DNA from: Sipunculus nudus
Taxonomy: Eukaryota > Annelida > Sipuncula > Golfingiida > Sipunculidae
NCBI GenBank assembly: GCA_026874595.1
Contig: JAPPUL010000076.1
Coordinates: 808,001 to 872,000, forward strand
Direction: 5' to 3'
Length of the DNA: 64,000 nucleotides
This document shows, piece after piece, positions 27,377 through 37,163 of the stretch. A program made the position numbers and the translations under genes. Under the pieces are notes generated by a model. That model saw only the letters and a program-made list of their open reading frames with translations. It searched no databases and was not told where the DNA came from. Position 1 is the first letter of the stretch. Every line of letters starts with the position of its first letter.

Positions 27377-27391
27377 TGAGGTTGAGACAGG

Positions 27392-27793
27392 ATGCTTGAG
27401 GGATTGGTAAAGGTTTTGGGGTTAAAGGGAGGAGAGGTAAGTAGGCTCTGCAAAGAAGGCAAGCGTGTAAGGAAGTTAGATTACTTAGGAATATATAGAA
27501 AGAATTCTATGAGATTTCCAAGGATAGCAGTATCGATAAGGCGTGGGCTGGGGAATGCGGTAAGTAGGAATTATGAAAAACGTGTAATAAAGGAAGTGGT
27601 AAGGGAAGATAAGCGGCTGCTAAAAGGCTTGGATATAATGATAGTAAAGGTATCAAATGAGACAGTTGGTTATAATGGGAAGGCAAGAGGTGTTAGAATG
27701 TTGATAAACGAGATAAGTAGAAGAGAAAAGAGGGAGAAGAGGGAGAAGGCGGTGTATGTAGATAGAGGGGGAGTGGCAAAGAGGCGATGTTAA
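27392..27793 (+). CDS. rnpA: RNase P protein component
   Basis: Protein subunit of RNase P, which helps the RNA remove tRNA 5' leaders. 133 residues. Family signature is [19 protein letters not shown] (residues about 50-68), equivalent to the RNR motif though with Tyr in place of the third Arg. [12 protein letters not shown] and DIMIVKV follow the usual fold. The Lys/Arg-rich tail (REKREKREK) is a small repeat. Its end overlaps the start of yidD by 7 bases. The RNase P RNA gene is not seen in this window. Confidence 0.85.
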   Translation: MLEGLVKVLGLKGGEVSRLCKEGKRVRKLDYLGIYRKNSMRFPRIAVSIRRGLGNAVSRNYEKRVIKEVVREDKRLLKGLDIMIVKVSNETVGYNGKARGVRMLINEISRREKREKREKAVYVDRGGVAKRRC

Positions 27794-27999
27794 GGAGAGG
27801 GGTCGTAAGCCTAATAAAGGGCTATCAAAGGTATATATCTCCGATGCTGCCGCCATCATGTCGATTTTATCCTACCTGCTCAGAATATGCAAGGCAAGCG
27901 TTTGAAAAGTATAGCTTCATAAGGGCCTTGTACCTTTCCTTAAAACGGTTATTAAAGTGTCATCCATATCATCCAGGTGGTTATGATCTTTTGAAGTAG
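27787..27999 (+). CDS. yidD: Membrane protein insertion efficiency factor YidD
   Basis: 70 residues, standard length. The conserved block [20 protein letters not shown] with its two Cys and the ending [10 protein letters not shown] identify the family. Acts at the inner face of the membrane next to YidC. Overlaps rnpA by 7 bases and precedes yidC by 137 bp. Confidence 0.95.
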   Translation: MLRRGVVSLIKGYQRYISPMLPPSCRFYPTCSEYARQAFEKYSFIRALYLSLKRLLKCHPYHPGGYDLLK

Positions 28000-28136
28000 C
28001 TTATAAAAGGGACAATAATTATTAAAAGTATTAAAAGTAAGGTAAAAAGGATATAGTTTTCTATGGGCTTAAAGCTTTATATAAGAGCTTTATAGAAGCT
28101 GTGAAGAGATAGAAAGTAGGAGAGACAAAAGAACAA

Positions 28137-30239
28137 ATGGATAGAAATACAATACTAGCAATATTACTATCGTTTATATTTGTATTTATAGTACTAACAG
28201 TCTTTGGTCCCAAACCGCCAAAAGAGTCAGATAGAAGAGAGGGTCAAAGTGATGTTACTAAAGAAGAAAGAAAAGAAGGCTCAAAAGAAGAATTAGAAGA
28301 AGAATTAGAAGGTAAAAAGAGAATAAAGGTAGAAGGAGATAAGAACGAAGGAGGGGTTAAAGATGAGCAAGGGAGTGGTTTAAGCAAGGAAGAGAGTTAT
28401 CTTAAAGATTATGTTGGGAAGATGGTAATTCCTTCCAAAGAGAATAATCTAGCTGAAGTAGGGCTTTCAAAGGCAACAGATTTTTTGGTAGAGAATGAAG
28501 TATATAAGATTAAATTTACGAGTTTGGATGGGGCGATAAGAAGAGTAAAGCTAAAGAACTATAAAGACAACGCAGGCAAATTAATAGAGGCGGTATTTGA
28601 TGAAAGAGAAGAAGAAGTTCTTCCATTTGCAACAAGCTTTGTAGGGGCAAGAGGCTTAAATGCTAAATTAAAATCGGTGTATGATTATGGTATATATAGT
28701 TACAAATCAGAAGGGAAAAAGCTGTCGATACTGGATAAGGGGACGTTAAGTGATTACACAAAATATTTTGATGTAGTAAAGAGTAATTTAGGGAGGGTTT
28801 TGCTTGAGAAAGAAAGCAAAGATAGGAATTATCAGATAGTGCTATTTGCGTCACAATATAAGGTACTTGAATCTAAAGGGGGAGAGGGGATAAGCTCACG
28901 TGATATAGAAATAATAAAGGCCTATATGATATCAGATAGGGATTATGGATTTGGGCTAGATTTTCGAGTAATAAACTTATCGAATGAGGCTCAAGTAGTA
29001 GGTAACAATGAATCTAAGGAGAAGAATGCGAGTATCAGAGTGCATTGGGGAGAAAGCCTTGGTCCTTACTATAGTGAAGAGAAGAAATCAAGCTATGATC
29101 TTCAAATCCAGAGTGCATATTTGAAAGAATACGATGATTTTAGTACAGAAGAAGAGATAGTAGAAAAGGGTCTTGAAGGTTTTAGGAATTTCAAATGGGT
29201 GAGTCTTGACAGTAGATACCTGATGGTTAGTATAATCCCGGAGTGGAGCATAAAAGAGCGAGCGGGTGGTGAGAAAGCTATGCGCTGGGATAAAGGCTCC
29301 TATTTTGGAGAGATATATAATGGAGAATTCAAGAAGAGTACAAGTTTTCTATTTTGGGAAAGTGAGGTAAAGGTAAAAGAGAACAAAGAGGTTATAGGGG
29401 TTGGATTTGAGAAGATATATTTGGAGGGGGGCGGATATAAGGATTATCATCTAAAAGTATTTGTAGGACCTAAGACACGCTCGTTACTAACGGCTTCCGA
29501 ATATGAAAAGTATGATTTAATAAAGGTCCGAGATAGGAGTTGGGTACCCTTTATAAAGCCATTGGAATGGGGAATAGAGTGGTTTTTGTTTAGTTCGTAT
29601 AAATATGTGGTAAGTAATTTTGGGGTATCGATAGTGCTTTTAACTATAGTACTAAAGATATTGTTGCATCCGCTTACAAAGAAGAGTCTAACAGCAACAC
29701 AAAAGATGTCGCAACTGCAACCGAAATTAAAAGAGCTTGAGAAAAAATATAAGAATGATAAACAAAAACAACAAAAGGAGCTTATGGCCTTATACAAAAA
29801 AGAAGGTATAAATCCGTTAGGAGGCTGTTTACCGATGTTGTTGCAGCTGCCGGTATTTTTTGCGTTATGGAGTGTGGTACCGCACCTACTTGAGTTAAAG
29901 AACAGTAAATTTTTATGGATAAACGACTTATCGTCGCCCGACACAGTAGCGCATGTTCCTTTGATACTAACAAATGATTTAAATATACTGCCAATAATAA
30001 TGACGTTGACGTCGGTGGTGCAGATGAAATTCATGCCCCAATCGACACCAGGAATGGGGATGGGAGGAGATCCGAAGGGGCAGACAGCAAAGATGATGCA
30101 ATATATGATGCCGGTCTTGTTCTTATTTATATTTTGGTCAATGCCCTCGGGGCTGGTATTGTACTGGACGGTACAAAACTTATTACAAATAGGGCAACAA
30201 TTGTATACGAATATGAGAGCGAAAGCAAAGGGCAAATAA
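28137..30239 (+). CDS. yidC: Membrane protein insertase YidC
   Basis: Inserts and folds inner-membrane proteins, with or without SecYEG. 700 residues, longer than average. TM1 is ILAILLSFIFVFIVLTVFG (residues 5-23). A highly charged Lys/Glu linker (about 30-85) precedes the periplasmic P1 domain. The C-terminal insertase core has VVSNFGVSIVLLTIVLKILL, the coiled cytosolic loop QLQPKLKELEKKYKNDK, GGCLPMLLQLPVFFALW and the final TM with SGLVLYWTVQNLLQIGQQ. All expected features are present. Confidence 0.95.
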   Translation: MDRNTILAILLSFIFVFIVLTVFGPKPPKESDRREGQSDVTKEERKEGSKEELEEELEGKKRIKVEGDKNEGGVKDEQGSGLSKEESYLKDYVGKMVIPSKENNLAEVGLSKATDFLVENEVYKIKFTSLDGAIRRVKLKNYKDNAGKLIEAVFDEREEEVLPFATSFVGARGLNAKLKSVYDYGIYSYKSEGKKLSILDKGTLSDYTKYFDVVKSNLGRVLLEKESKDRNYQIVLFASQYKVLESKGGEGISSRDIEIIKAYMISDRDYGFGLDFRVINLSNEAQVVGNNESKEKNASIRVHWGESLGPYYSEEKKSSYDLQIQSAYLKEYDDFSTEEEIVEKGLEGFRNFKWVSLDSRYLMVSIIPEWSIKERAGGEKAMRWDKGSYFGEIYNGEFKKSTSFLFWESEVKVKENKEVIGVGFEKIYLEGGGYKDYHLKVFVGPKTRSLLTASEYEKYDLIKVRDRSWVPFIKPLEWGIEWFLFSSYKYVVSNFGVSIVLLTIVLKILLHPLTKKSLTATQKMSQLQPKLKELEKKYKNDKQKQQKELMALYKKEGINPLGGCLPMLLQLPVFFALWSVVPHLLELKNSKFLWINDLSSPDTVAHVPLILTNDLNILPIIMTLTSVVQMKFMPQSTPGMGMGGDPKGQTAKMMQYMMPVLFLFIFWSMPSGLVLYWTVQNLLQIGQQLYTNMRAKAKGK

Positions 30240-30392
30240 AGGGTATGGATGAATAAGGATGTTGGATTAAAAAGGGGAGGGTTAAAAAGGAGGGGATTAG
30301 AAAAAGGTACGCTACTAAAGAGGTTTTAGAGGGAAAGTTAGAGGGGAAGGATGTTATACTAAATTAATTAAAGAAAAGGCTTAGGAGGGAAT

Positions 30393-31052
30393 ATGCTAGT
30401 AAAAGAATTTGAAGGTAAGACAAAGGAGGAGGCGGTTAATTTGGCTCTTGAGACACTTAATTTGACAAAGGACCAGCTCAAGGTAGAATTAATAGAGCAG
30501 GGGAAGGTAGGTTTTTTTGGATTTAAGAAGGAGAAGCTTGTAAAAGTAAAAGTATTTTATGAGGAACAAAAGTATAGTAAAGAGGCAAATAAGGTAAAGC
30601 GGTATCTAGAAGATTTATTTAAACATATGAGTATAGAAGTAGAAATAGAAGTGAAGGACGAAACAGAAGAAGTGCTATTTATAGATATATCAAGCAAGGA
30701 ATCTGGGCTTATAATAGGCAAGCAAGGAAATAATCTTGAAGCGATGCAACTTCTGGTAAATATGGTTTTCAATAAAGAAAGACATGGTGGTAAAAAAGAA
30801 AAGAAGGATAAGGGAAAGAAAATCTTTTTAGATGTAGAGGGCTACTGCGGGCGTCGGGAGCTTAGTATAAAAAACCTAGCCTTAAAGACGGCAGAATATG
30901 TCAAAGCAAATAAACAGAGTAAGATATTGCCGCCGATGAGTCCATTTGCGCGACGGGTAATACATTTAGTACTACAAGATATGAAGGGGATAGGGACAAG
31001 GAGTGAAGGTGAGGGTCCATTTAAGAAGGTGAAAGTATTCTTGACAAAATGA
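30393..31052 (+). CDS. jag: Jag/KhpB RNA-binding protein
   Basis: 219 residues in the classic three-domain order: Jag-N (KEFEGKTKEEAVNLALETL and GKVGFFGF), KH domain with SGLIIGKQGNNLEAMQLL (about 110-127), and R3H domain with ILPPMSPFARRVIHLVLQD (about 176-195). RNA-binding regulator of cell envelope and division functions in bacteria. AGGAGG stands ahead of ATG 30393. 16 bp before mnmE. Intact. Confidence 0.92.
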   Translation: MLVKEFEGKTKEEAVNLALETLNLTKDQLKVELIEQGKVGFFGFKKEKLVKVKVFYEEQKYSKEANKVKRYLEDLFKHMSIEVEIEVKDETEEVLFIDISSKESGLIIGKQGNNLEAMQLLVNMVFNKERHGGKKEKKDKGKKIFLDVEGYCGRRELSIKNLALKTAEYVKANKQSKILPPMSPFARRVIHLVLQDMKGIGTRSEGEGPFKKVKVFLTK

Positions 31053-31068
31053 GTCTGGGCTAAACGAT

Positions 31069-32481
31069 GTGGAAAAGGAAACAGATACAATAGTATCGCA
31101 GGCAACAGCAGCGGGTGTTGGAGCAGTAGGCATAGTACGGATATCAGGTATAGAAGCAAAAAAGGTACTTGAGGATCTTTATATTGGGATTAGTGGGGAG
31201 GTGGTGGGCTGTCTGCGTTCACGTTATATGTATCATGGCAAGATAATAAGCATGAGAGAAGGGAATGTATTAGATGAGGTATTGGTGGTATATATGGGAG
31301 GGCCGAAGTCGTTTACAGGAGAGGATGTAGTTGAGATACATTGTCATGGAGGAGAGCTTGTCCCAAATAAGATAATGGAAGAGATACTTAATCTAGGGTA
31401 TGTAAGGTTAGCGAATAGGGGAGAATTCACAAGGCGAGCATATCTAAATGGAAAAGTTGATTTACTCCAAGCAGAAGCGATAGACGAGATAATAAAAGCC
31501 CGCAATGGAAAGCTACTGGAGAGTGCGCAGGGGTTATTAAAGAAGGAGTTATCAGATAAGATAAAAGGGTATAGAAGGGTGTTGTTGGATGTACTTAGTG
31601 GGATTGAGGCATATATAGACTATCCAGAGGAGGAGCTTGAGGGTCCATTTGGAACAAAGATAAAAAAGTTATTAAGCGAGATAATATATGATATAGAAAA
31701 GGTGCTAAAAGATAGTAAAGAGGGGGAGAGGTTGCGTTCTGGGGTTAGGGTGGTATTGGTGGGCAAGCCAAACGTGGGCAAGTCGTCTTTATTTAACTAT
31801 CTTTTAAGGAAGAGTCGGTCAATAGTTTCAAGTAGTCCTGGCACGACACGAGATTATATAGATGCAAGGGTGATGCTTGGGGGTGAGTTGGAGGTGGAGC
31901 TTGTGGATACGGCGGGAGTAAGGGAGGATGCAGAAGATGTAATAGAAGGAGAGGGTATAAAGTTCTCTTATGCAAAGATGGGGGAGACCGATTATGTTTT
32001 ATGGTTATTGGATAGTAGTGAGAGTTATAGTAAAGATGACGATGTAATAAAGCAAGAACTAGAACGGCTTGGGGTAGGGAAGGAAAATGTAATCTTGGTA
32101 AAAAACAAGATAGACTTAGTAAAAGGTGGCATGGATGATGGTATATTAAAAGGGTTTAATACTTTTTCGGTATCAGTTTTGGAGGGGTATGGGTTAAAAG
32201 AGTTTGAATTGGGTCTTAAGGATCTGATACTAGGTGGTAAGGAAGGAGTTGAACAAAATCGGAGTAAAATATATTGTAATATACGGCAATCAAGTTTGTT
32301 AAGAGTCTGCTGTGCTGGTATAAAAGAAGTCGAGAAGCTGCTTTCTAATGGGGCAGGGTATGAGTTTATCTCTCTTGAACTTATGGGTGCCTTATCTAGT
32401 TTAGATGAGCTTGTAGGGGAGCATACGACATCGGAGAGGGTAATAGATAATATATTCGATAAATTCTGTGTAGGCAAGTAG
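31069..32481 (+). CDS. mnmE: tRNA modification GTPase MnmE
   Basis: Works with MnmG to make the cmnm5 modification at U34 of certain tRNAs. 470 residues from a GTG start. N-terminal folate-binding domain: DTIVSQATAAGVGAVGIVRISG, then FTGEDVVEIHCHGG. G domain: GKPNVGKSSLFN (G1), DTAGVRE (G3), KNKIDLV (G4). C-terminus FDKFCVGK preserves the catalytic Cys motif. MnmG is not adjacent. Last of the conserved rpmH block. Confidence 0.95.
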   Translation: MEKETDTIVSQATAAGVGAVGIVRISGIEAKKVLEDLYIGISGEVVGCLRSRYMYHGKIISMREGNVLDEVLVVYMGGPKSFTGEDVVEIHCHGGELVPNKIMEEILNLGYVRLANRGEFTRRAYLNGKVDLLQAEAIDEIIKARNGKLLESAQGLLKKELSDKIKGYRRVLLDVLSGIEAYIDYPEEELEGPFGTKIKKLLSEIIYDIEKVLKDSKEGERLRSGVRVVLVGKPNVGKSSLFNYLLRKSRSIVSSSPGTTRDYIDARVMLGGELEVELVDTAGVREDAEDVIEGEGIKFSYAKMGETDYVLWLLDSSESYSKDDDVIKQELERLGVGKENVILVKNKIDLVKGGMDDGILKGFNTFSVSVLEGYGLKEFELGLKDLILGGKEGVEQNRSKIYCNIRQSSLLRVCCAGIKEVEKLLSNGAGYEFISLELMGALSSLDELVGEHTTSERVIDNIFDKFCVGK

Positions 32482-32496
32482 CTGGAGCAAAGCAAG

Positions 32497-33897
32497 GTGA
32501 GAAACAATGTACTGATAATAGGAGCCGGGGAAAGTGGTAAGATAGTAGGTGCAGACATAATAAGTAACACAAAATACAACTTGATAGGGTATTTAGACGA
32601 CGCAAAAGAAAAACAGGGCAAAGAATTAAATACACGTCGAATACACGGGACAACAGAAGAGCTACCGGATATAATATATAAAAAAGCAATAGATTATGTA
32701 ATAATATCAATACCGCATGCAACAGGGGCAACAGTCTATAAGATATTAAATAAGCTATTGGAGTGCGATATACGAATAAATATAGTACCGGGCTACTATC
32801 ATTTTCTAGATAAGGATACAAAGATAAGGTATCCGCTTAGTGAGATAGAGCTTGGTGATATATTTAAAGAATCGCGTCTTACATTAAAATTAAAAGACAT
32901 AGTAAACAAAATAAGCGGCAAACGGGTTTTGGTAACAGGTGCAGGAGGCAGTATAGGTAAAGAGCTTAGTATATTGCTAGGCAGTTTAAATCCGAGAGAG
33001 TTAATATTGCTTGGTCGTGGAGAAAATAGTATATATAGCACCTATACAGAAGTGAAGCAACATTATAAAAGTCTAAAAATAAGCTATAGGTTAGTAAACA
33101 TAGTAGACTATAATCTGTTGGAGGAAGTTTTTGTAAATGCTAAACCAGATGTTATATTCCATGCGGCAGCGCATAAACATGTTAATTTGATGGAGAGTCA
33201 TATAAAGGAGGCAATACATAATAACGTAGGCGGGACATTAAACTTGCTAAAGCTTAGTGAAGTTTATGGTGTTAAAAGATTTGTATTAATATCAACAGAC
33301 AAGGCGGTACGTCCAAGTAATGTAATGGGAGCAACGAAGCGCGTCGTAGAACTTTTGATGTTGCACTACGCAGGGGAGGGAGGACAGACAAAATATTGTG
33401 CAGTACGTTTTGGGAATGTACTAGGTAGTCGAGGGAGCGTGGTACCATTATTTAAGAAACAAATAGAGCTTGGAGGTCCAATAACCGTTACAGATAAAGG
33501 AGCAAGCCGCTATTTCATGAGTATATCAGAAGCCTCCCAACTTGTGATTCAAGCGTGTTCAATGAGCGTTGGAGGGGAGATATTTGTTTTAAACATGGGC
33601 AAACCTATTTTAATATATGAACTTGCAAAGCTTTTAATTAAGATATACAAACCAAACTTATATAAAGATATAAAGATAGTGTATACAGGGCTTAAAGCTG
33701 GGGAGAAGCTGCATGAAAAGATGTGGGACCCTGATAATGAGCGGGAGGAATTATCTATACATAAGGATATATATGTTCTTGAGAGGCGGGAAGTTGGAGT
33801 TAGTTTTTTAAAAGGTCTTGAGAAGCTATTAGAAAGACTTTATACAAGCGATGTAAAATCTCTTAAGAAAATGCTTTTTGAGCTTACTACTTATTAA
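32497..33897 (+). CDS. Soluble CapD/FlaA1-like NDP-sugar dehydratase
   Basis: 466 residues from a GTG start. An N-terminal Rossmann domain (VLIIGAGESGKIV) of the CoA-binding/PglD-like type precedes an SDR domain: VLVTGAGGSIGKELS (about 148), HAAAHKHVNLME, LISTDKAVRPSNVMGATKR and CAVRFGNVLGSRGSVV. Such enzymes (FlaA1, PglF, CapD) make keto-deoxy sugars. The four-helix membrane domain normally ahead of them is missing, so this is the short type. Likely role is glycan synthesis, possibly flagellar or surface glycosylation. 15 bp after mnmE. Confidence 0.85.
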   Translation: MRNNVLIIGAGESGKIVGADIISNTKYNLIGYLDDAKEKQGKELNTRRIHGTTEELPDIIYKKAIDYVIISIPHATGATVYKILNKLLECDIRINIVPGYYHFLDKDTKIRYPLSEIELGDIFKESRLTLKLKDIVNKISGKRVLVTGAGGSIGKELSILLGSLNPRELILLGRGENSIYSTYTEVKQHYKSLKISYRLVNIVDYNLLEEVFVNAKPDVIFHAAAHKHVNLMESHIKEAIHNNVGGTLNLLKLSEVYGVKRFVLISTDKAVRPSNVMGATKRVVELLMLHYAGEGGQTKYCAVRFGNVLGSRGSVVPLFKKQIELGGPITVTDKGASRYFMSISEASQLVIQACSMSVGGEIFVLNMGKPILIYELAKLLIKIYKPNLYKDIKIVYTGLKAGEKLHEKMWDPDNEREELSIHKDIYVLERREVGVSFLKGLEKLLERLYTSDVKSLKKMLFELTTY

Positions 33898-33932
33898 CTT
33901 ATAATATAAGACTTTAGAAATTTTTGCTAAAA

Positions 33933-34937
33933 TCATTTATAGTTTCTAAAAGCAGTCTGCTGAAGAAGTTCTAATACTCCCCCCAAAGCTGCAATAATTA
34001 TACCAAAAGAGAATATGGATAAAGAGAAAGTGAGTGCCTGTACCTGATTAATGTTATAAAAAGCAGCTAAAGAGATAAAGATTATTTCTCTGGTACCAAG
34101 TCCATTTAAGGGTAGAGGTATAAAAGATAATAGGTTGGAAGCGATAAATAGGCTAACGAGTTCTAAAGGAGAGATCAATATGTTTATGTTAAGAGCAAGA
34201 AGGTAAAAGACAATAAAGTATCCAAATCTATATATCAAGGTAAAAAGTAAAGCCTTAAAAATGTTTTTATACTGATGGTTATAAACAAGGATGCTATTCA
34301 TAAAAGCTGTTAATTTATACGTTATGGTTAAGGGTAATAATTTATTACTAAGAGGAGAGATTATTCTGTTAAGTATAAAGTTCATAATGTTAGGGTTTAG
34401 TATGGCAAATGTAGGAATAAATGTTATACTGATGAAAAATGAAGATATGATGTAGCTTATGTTATGGAAGTTTTTTTGCATAGGATTATTAAATATGAAA
34501 ATTATCAAAGCAAATATAGAGTAAAGGAGCAAATCTAGTAGGTTTTGTAAAATGATAGAGTTAAACAAAGCTTTTTTGTTATTAGCAAGTTTTGATAATC
34601 TATGCCATCGAATAGCGCCTCCAGTTAGTTTTCCAAGTGGCATAAATATGTGATAGAAAACGGATATAAGGTTTATTTTATAAACGAGAAGGGGCTTCAT
34701 TTTGATGTTATAAGGAGAGACTAAAGAGTTTATGATGGGGATTTGTAAAAATTCAACGATTAAAAGAGCAAGTACTATAAATATAATAAATTGGAAGCTA
34801 AAAGCTGCTATGTTGTTAATTACAGCGTCAAAGTCTATATCAAGATAAAAGATAATGTAGTTAAGTATTAAAATAATAATAAGTATTTTGATAATAGGAG
34901 TTTTATGAGTATTTAGATAGAGTAAAAAGTTTCTCAC
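33933..34937 (-). CDS. Flippase-like membrane protein (LPG_synthase_TM)
   Basis: 334 residues with about eight membrane segments. The pattern (I.VFYHIFMPLGKLTGGAIRWHRL near the middle and FIPLPLNGLGTREIIFI near residue 270) matches the UPF0104/LPG_synthase_TM family, the membrane part of MprF-like proteins, without the synthase domain. Probably moves a lipid or lipid-linked sugar. Product start ATG 34937; stop 33933. Convergent with the CapD-like gene, 35 bp apart; an 8-bp inverted repeat TTTAGAAA/TTTCTAAA (33914-33950) may act as a weak terminator. Last gene of a three-gene minus-strand unit. Confidence 0.8.
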   Translation of the reverse strand: MRNFLLYLNTHKTPIIKILIIILILNYIIFYLDIDFDAVINNIAAFSFQFIIFIVLALLIVEFLQIPIINSLVSPYNIKMKPLLVYKINLISVFYHIFMPLGKLTGGAIRWHRLSKLANNKKALFNSIILQNLLDLLLYSIFALIIFIFNNPMQKNFHNISYIISSFFISITFIPTFAILNPNIMNFILNRIISPLSNKLLPLTITYKLTAFMNSILVYNHQYKNIFKALLFTLIYRFGYFIVFYLLALNINILISPLELVSLFIASNLLSFIPLPLNGLGTREIIFISLAAFYNINQVQALTFSLSIFSFGIIIAALGGVLELLQQTAFRNYK

Positions 34938-34962
34938 GAGTTTTTTTTAAATTGATATATAG

Positions 34963-36018
34963 TTATAGTAATTTGATGTAATGAATTAGTTTTTGTATTT
35001 GTGCCTCATTTCCTATCGAAATCCTTATATAGTTTTGAATCTGGTCAAAATATCTAACTAGGATATTATGTTCTTTAAGGAAATTGAAAATGCGTTTGGC
35101 ATGAATATCTTTATGAGAACAAAAGATAAAGTTAGCCTGCGATGGTATAATTTGAAAGCCAAGTGTTTCCAAAGAGTTTACAAGGGAGTTTTTAGTATTT
35201 ACTATTTTGGCTACATTGTCTTTCATATAATCGTAATCTTGCATAGCCACAGAACCTATAAGTTGAGTTAGGGAACTAACATTGTAACTATCCTTAAGCC
35301 GCATAAGCCCTTGAATTAAATCTGGGGCAGCAAAAGCATATCCAAGTCTAATTGATGCAAGAGAGAAGGCTTTAGAAAAAGTTCTAACGACAATAATGTT
35401 ATTATGCTTATTGATTAGATTTAGAGAGGAGGCAAAATGGTTATTGGCAAAGTCGATATAAGCCTCATCGATAATGATTAAACCTTTATAATTAGTTGCA
35501 AGACTGTCTATGTCGTTTAGTTTGTGTAAACATCCTGTTGGAGAGTTTGGATTTGAGATAAATATGATTTTGGAGTTAGAATTAATTAGCTCGTCAAAGT
35601 GTATATTGAGATTCTTATGTTGCTTGGTATAGGAATATTTAATGCCATAACCTTGAGCTAATACTTCATAAAGGAAATAGTTTGGGAAAGGAATAAGCAT
35701 GTGGTCATTTGGGGGTTGAATAAAAGCTTTTATGATAAGGTTTAATATTTCATCAGAGCCATTTCCACAGAAGATAGACTCAGTAGGAATGGAATATTGT
35801 TTTGCGATAATCTTTTTTAGTTTAGTACAGTTGGGGTCAGGATATAAGGCGATATTCTCGTTTTGTATATATTGTAAGACAGCGGTTTTTATTTTAGGAG
35901 AAGGAGGGTAAGGATTTTCGTTAGTATTTAGTTTAATAATGTTGGTATTAGAACTTGGTTGTTCACCGGGCAGATAAGGTTTTAAGTTTAATAAGTTAGA
36001 AGACCAGAATTTATTCAT
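34963..36018 (-). CDS. hisC: Histidinol-phosphate aminotransferase-like enzyme
   Basis: Fold-type I PLP aminotransferase of the HisC family; 351 residues. Features: LKPYLPGEQPSSNT, KLNTNENPYPPSP (N-terminal substrate region), FCGNGSDEIL, FISNPNSPTGC, IIDEAYIDF, and the PLP lysine in VRTFSKAFSLASIRLGY. Makes L-histidinol phosphate from imidazole acetol phosphate or serves as a broad aromatic aminotransferase. No other his genes are nearby; it lies 15 bp after mqnD in the same unit, so a wider role is possible. Confidence 0.85.
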   Translation of the reverse strand: MNKFWSSNLLNLKPYLPGEQPSSNTNIIKLNTNENPYPPSPKIKTAVLQYIQNENIALYPDPNCTKLKKIIAKQYSIPTESIFCGNGSDEILNLIIKAFIQPPNDHMLIPFPNYFLYEVLAQGYGIKYSYTKQHKNLNIHFDELINSNSKIIFISNPNSPTGCLHKLNDIDSLATNYKGLIIIDEAYIDFANNHFASSLNLINKHNNIIVVRTFSKAFSLASIRLGYAFAAPDLIQGLMRLKDSYNVSSLTQLIGSVAMQDYDYMKDNVAKIVNTKNSLVNSLETLGFQIIPSQANFIFCSHKDIHAKRIFNFLKEHNILVRYFDQIQNYIRISIGNEAQIQKLIHYIKLL

Positions 36019-36033
36019 GCACTTTAAATTATT

Positions 36034-36876
36034 TTAGTAAAAGTCAATATTATCTATCTTGGTTTTGATGATACCATTTAGAAATCCAAGCTCTAAAAAT
36101 TTAGAAACAGCATTTTTGCCATCCTGTCCAAAGTCCTTAGTATAGTCATTTACATACATGCCAACGAATTTATCAGCAAGCGAGTAAGACATATCTCCCG
36201 CATATTGCATAGCATACTTCATGGCGTCAGTTCTGTTTTCTAAGGAGTAAATGATGCTATTTTTTAGGATATTGGAAATAAGCTTTATGTCTTTCATATC
36301 GATTGAACGTTTAATGACATTAGCACCAAGCGGAAGAGGAAGGTTAAATTTATTAAACCACCATTTGCCAAGGTCCAAAACAAGCGAGAGCCCGATGTTA
36401 TGATAAAGCAGTTGCCCTTCATGAATAATTATGCCAAAGTCAATAGTCTCATCTTCTTTTATTGCATCAATAATTTTATCAAAAGGTAAAAACACAGCTT
36501 CAAAGTTGCTCTCAAAGAGCCTCATAGCAAGGTAAGCACTAGTTAATTTACCAGGCACGGCAATTCTTGATTTTTTAATATCCTTTATGGTTAATGAATT
36601 ATTTTTGGAGACCAAAATAGGCCCATAGTTATATCCCATGCTAGCACCTGAAGATAGGAAGGCATAATTTTGTTGCAAAGCGGGATAAGCGTGGATAGAG
36701 ATAGCACTAACATCGAGCTTAGAATTTAGAGCTTTCTGATTTAGAGATTCAATACTTTCAATAACGTGAATAAAATTAAAATGGTGAAGGTCTATTTTGG
36801 AGTTTGCGATGGGATAAAACATAAAAGCGTCATCAGAGTCGGGGCTATGCCCGATTGTGATATTAGTTTTTCTCAT
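36034..36876 (-). CDS. mqnD: 1,4-dihydroxy-6-naphthoate synthase MqnD
   Basis: Late enzyme of the futalosine route to menaquinone, making 1,4-dihydroxy-6-naphthoate from cyclic dehypoxanthine futalosine. 280 residues, family length. The signature GHSPDSDDAFMFYPIA opens the protein, and LDVSAISIHAYPAL and YNYGPILVSK follow the periplasmic-binding-like fold. This implies menaquinone respiration, consistent with the nap cluster. First gene of the minus-strand unit; divergent from pyrG with about 290 bp between. mqnA/B/C are not in the window. Confidence 0.92.
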   Translation of the reverse strand: MRKTNITIGHSPDSDDAFMFYPIANSKIDLHHFNFIHVIESIESLNQKALNSKLDVSAISIHAYPALQQNYAFLSSGASMGYNYGPILVSKNNSLTIKDIKKSRIAVPGKLTSAYLAMRLFESNFEAVFLPFDKIIDAIKEDETIDFGIIIHEGQLLYHNIGLSLVLDLGKWWFNKFNLPLPLGANVIKRSIDMKDIKLISNILKNSIIYSLENRTDAMKYAMQYAGDMSYSLADKFVGMYVNDYTKDFGQDGKNAVSKFLELGFLNGIIKTKIDNIDFY

Positions 36877-37163
36877 AAGTTTCCTATTAAGTTTCCAAGT
36901 ATTAGGTATTAATTATTTTAAAAAGGTCTCTATTGATAAACGGACAGGAGACTCTATACAAGATATAAGATAATGAAAATAACAAAGTGGAACTATTATT
37001 TTAAAATTAAGAAAAGGTTCTCTTAAAAAGAGCGAGTATAAAAGAGCGAGTAGAGTAAAAATTTATTATACTGTTTTGTTTAAAGTATAGAAAAGATATA
37101 GTTTTGTTTATAAAGTAGTATTACAAGGTTGAAAAAGAAGGGATATGGCAAAACGAAGGGATA
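36877..37163. promoter_or_regulatory. Divergent intergenic region mqnD / pyrG
   Basis: 287 bp between two genes facing away from each other must carry both promoters. I note AGAGCGAGTATAAAAGAGCGAGTAGAG (a near-direct repeat at about 37028-37055) and TTATACT at about 37067 as a possible pyrG -10, without a good -35. Nothing more can be supported. Confidence 0.35.

Noticed and set aside
29447-30235. 262-residue minus-strand frame opposite yidC
   Set aside because: Fully antisense to a conserved gene, composition reflects yidC codons.
33914-33950. Rho-independent terminator between the CapD-like and flippase genes
   Set aside because: Arms are only 8 bp with a 20-base AT-rich loop and no T-run; kept only as a weak remark.
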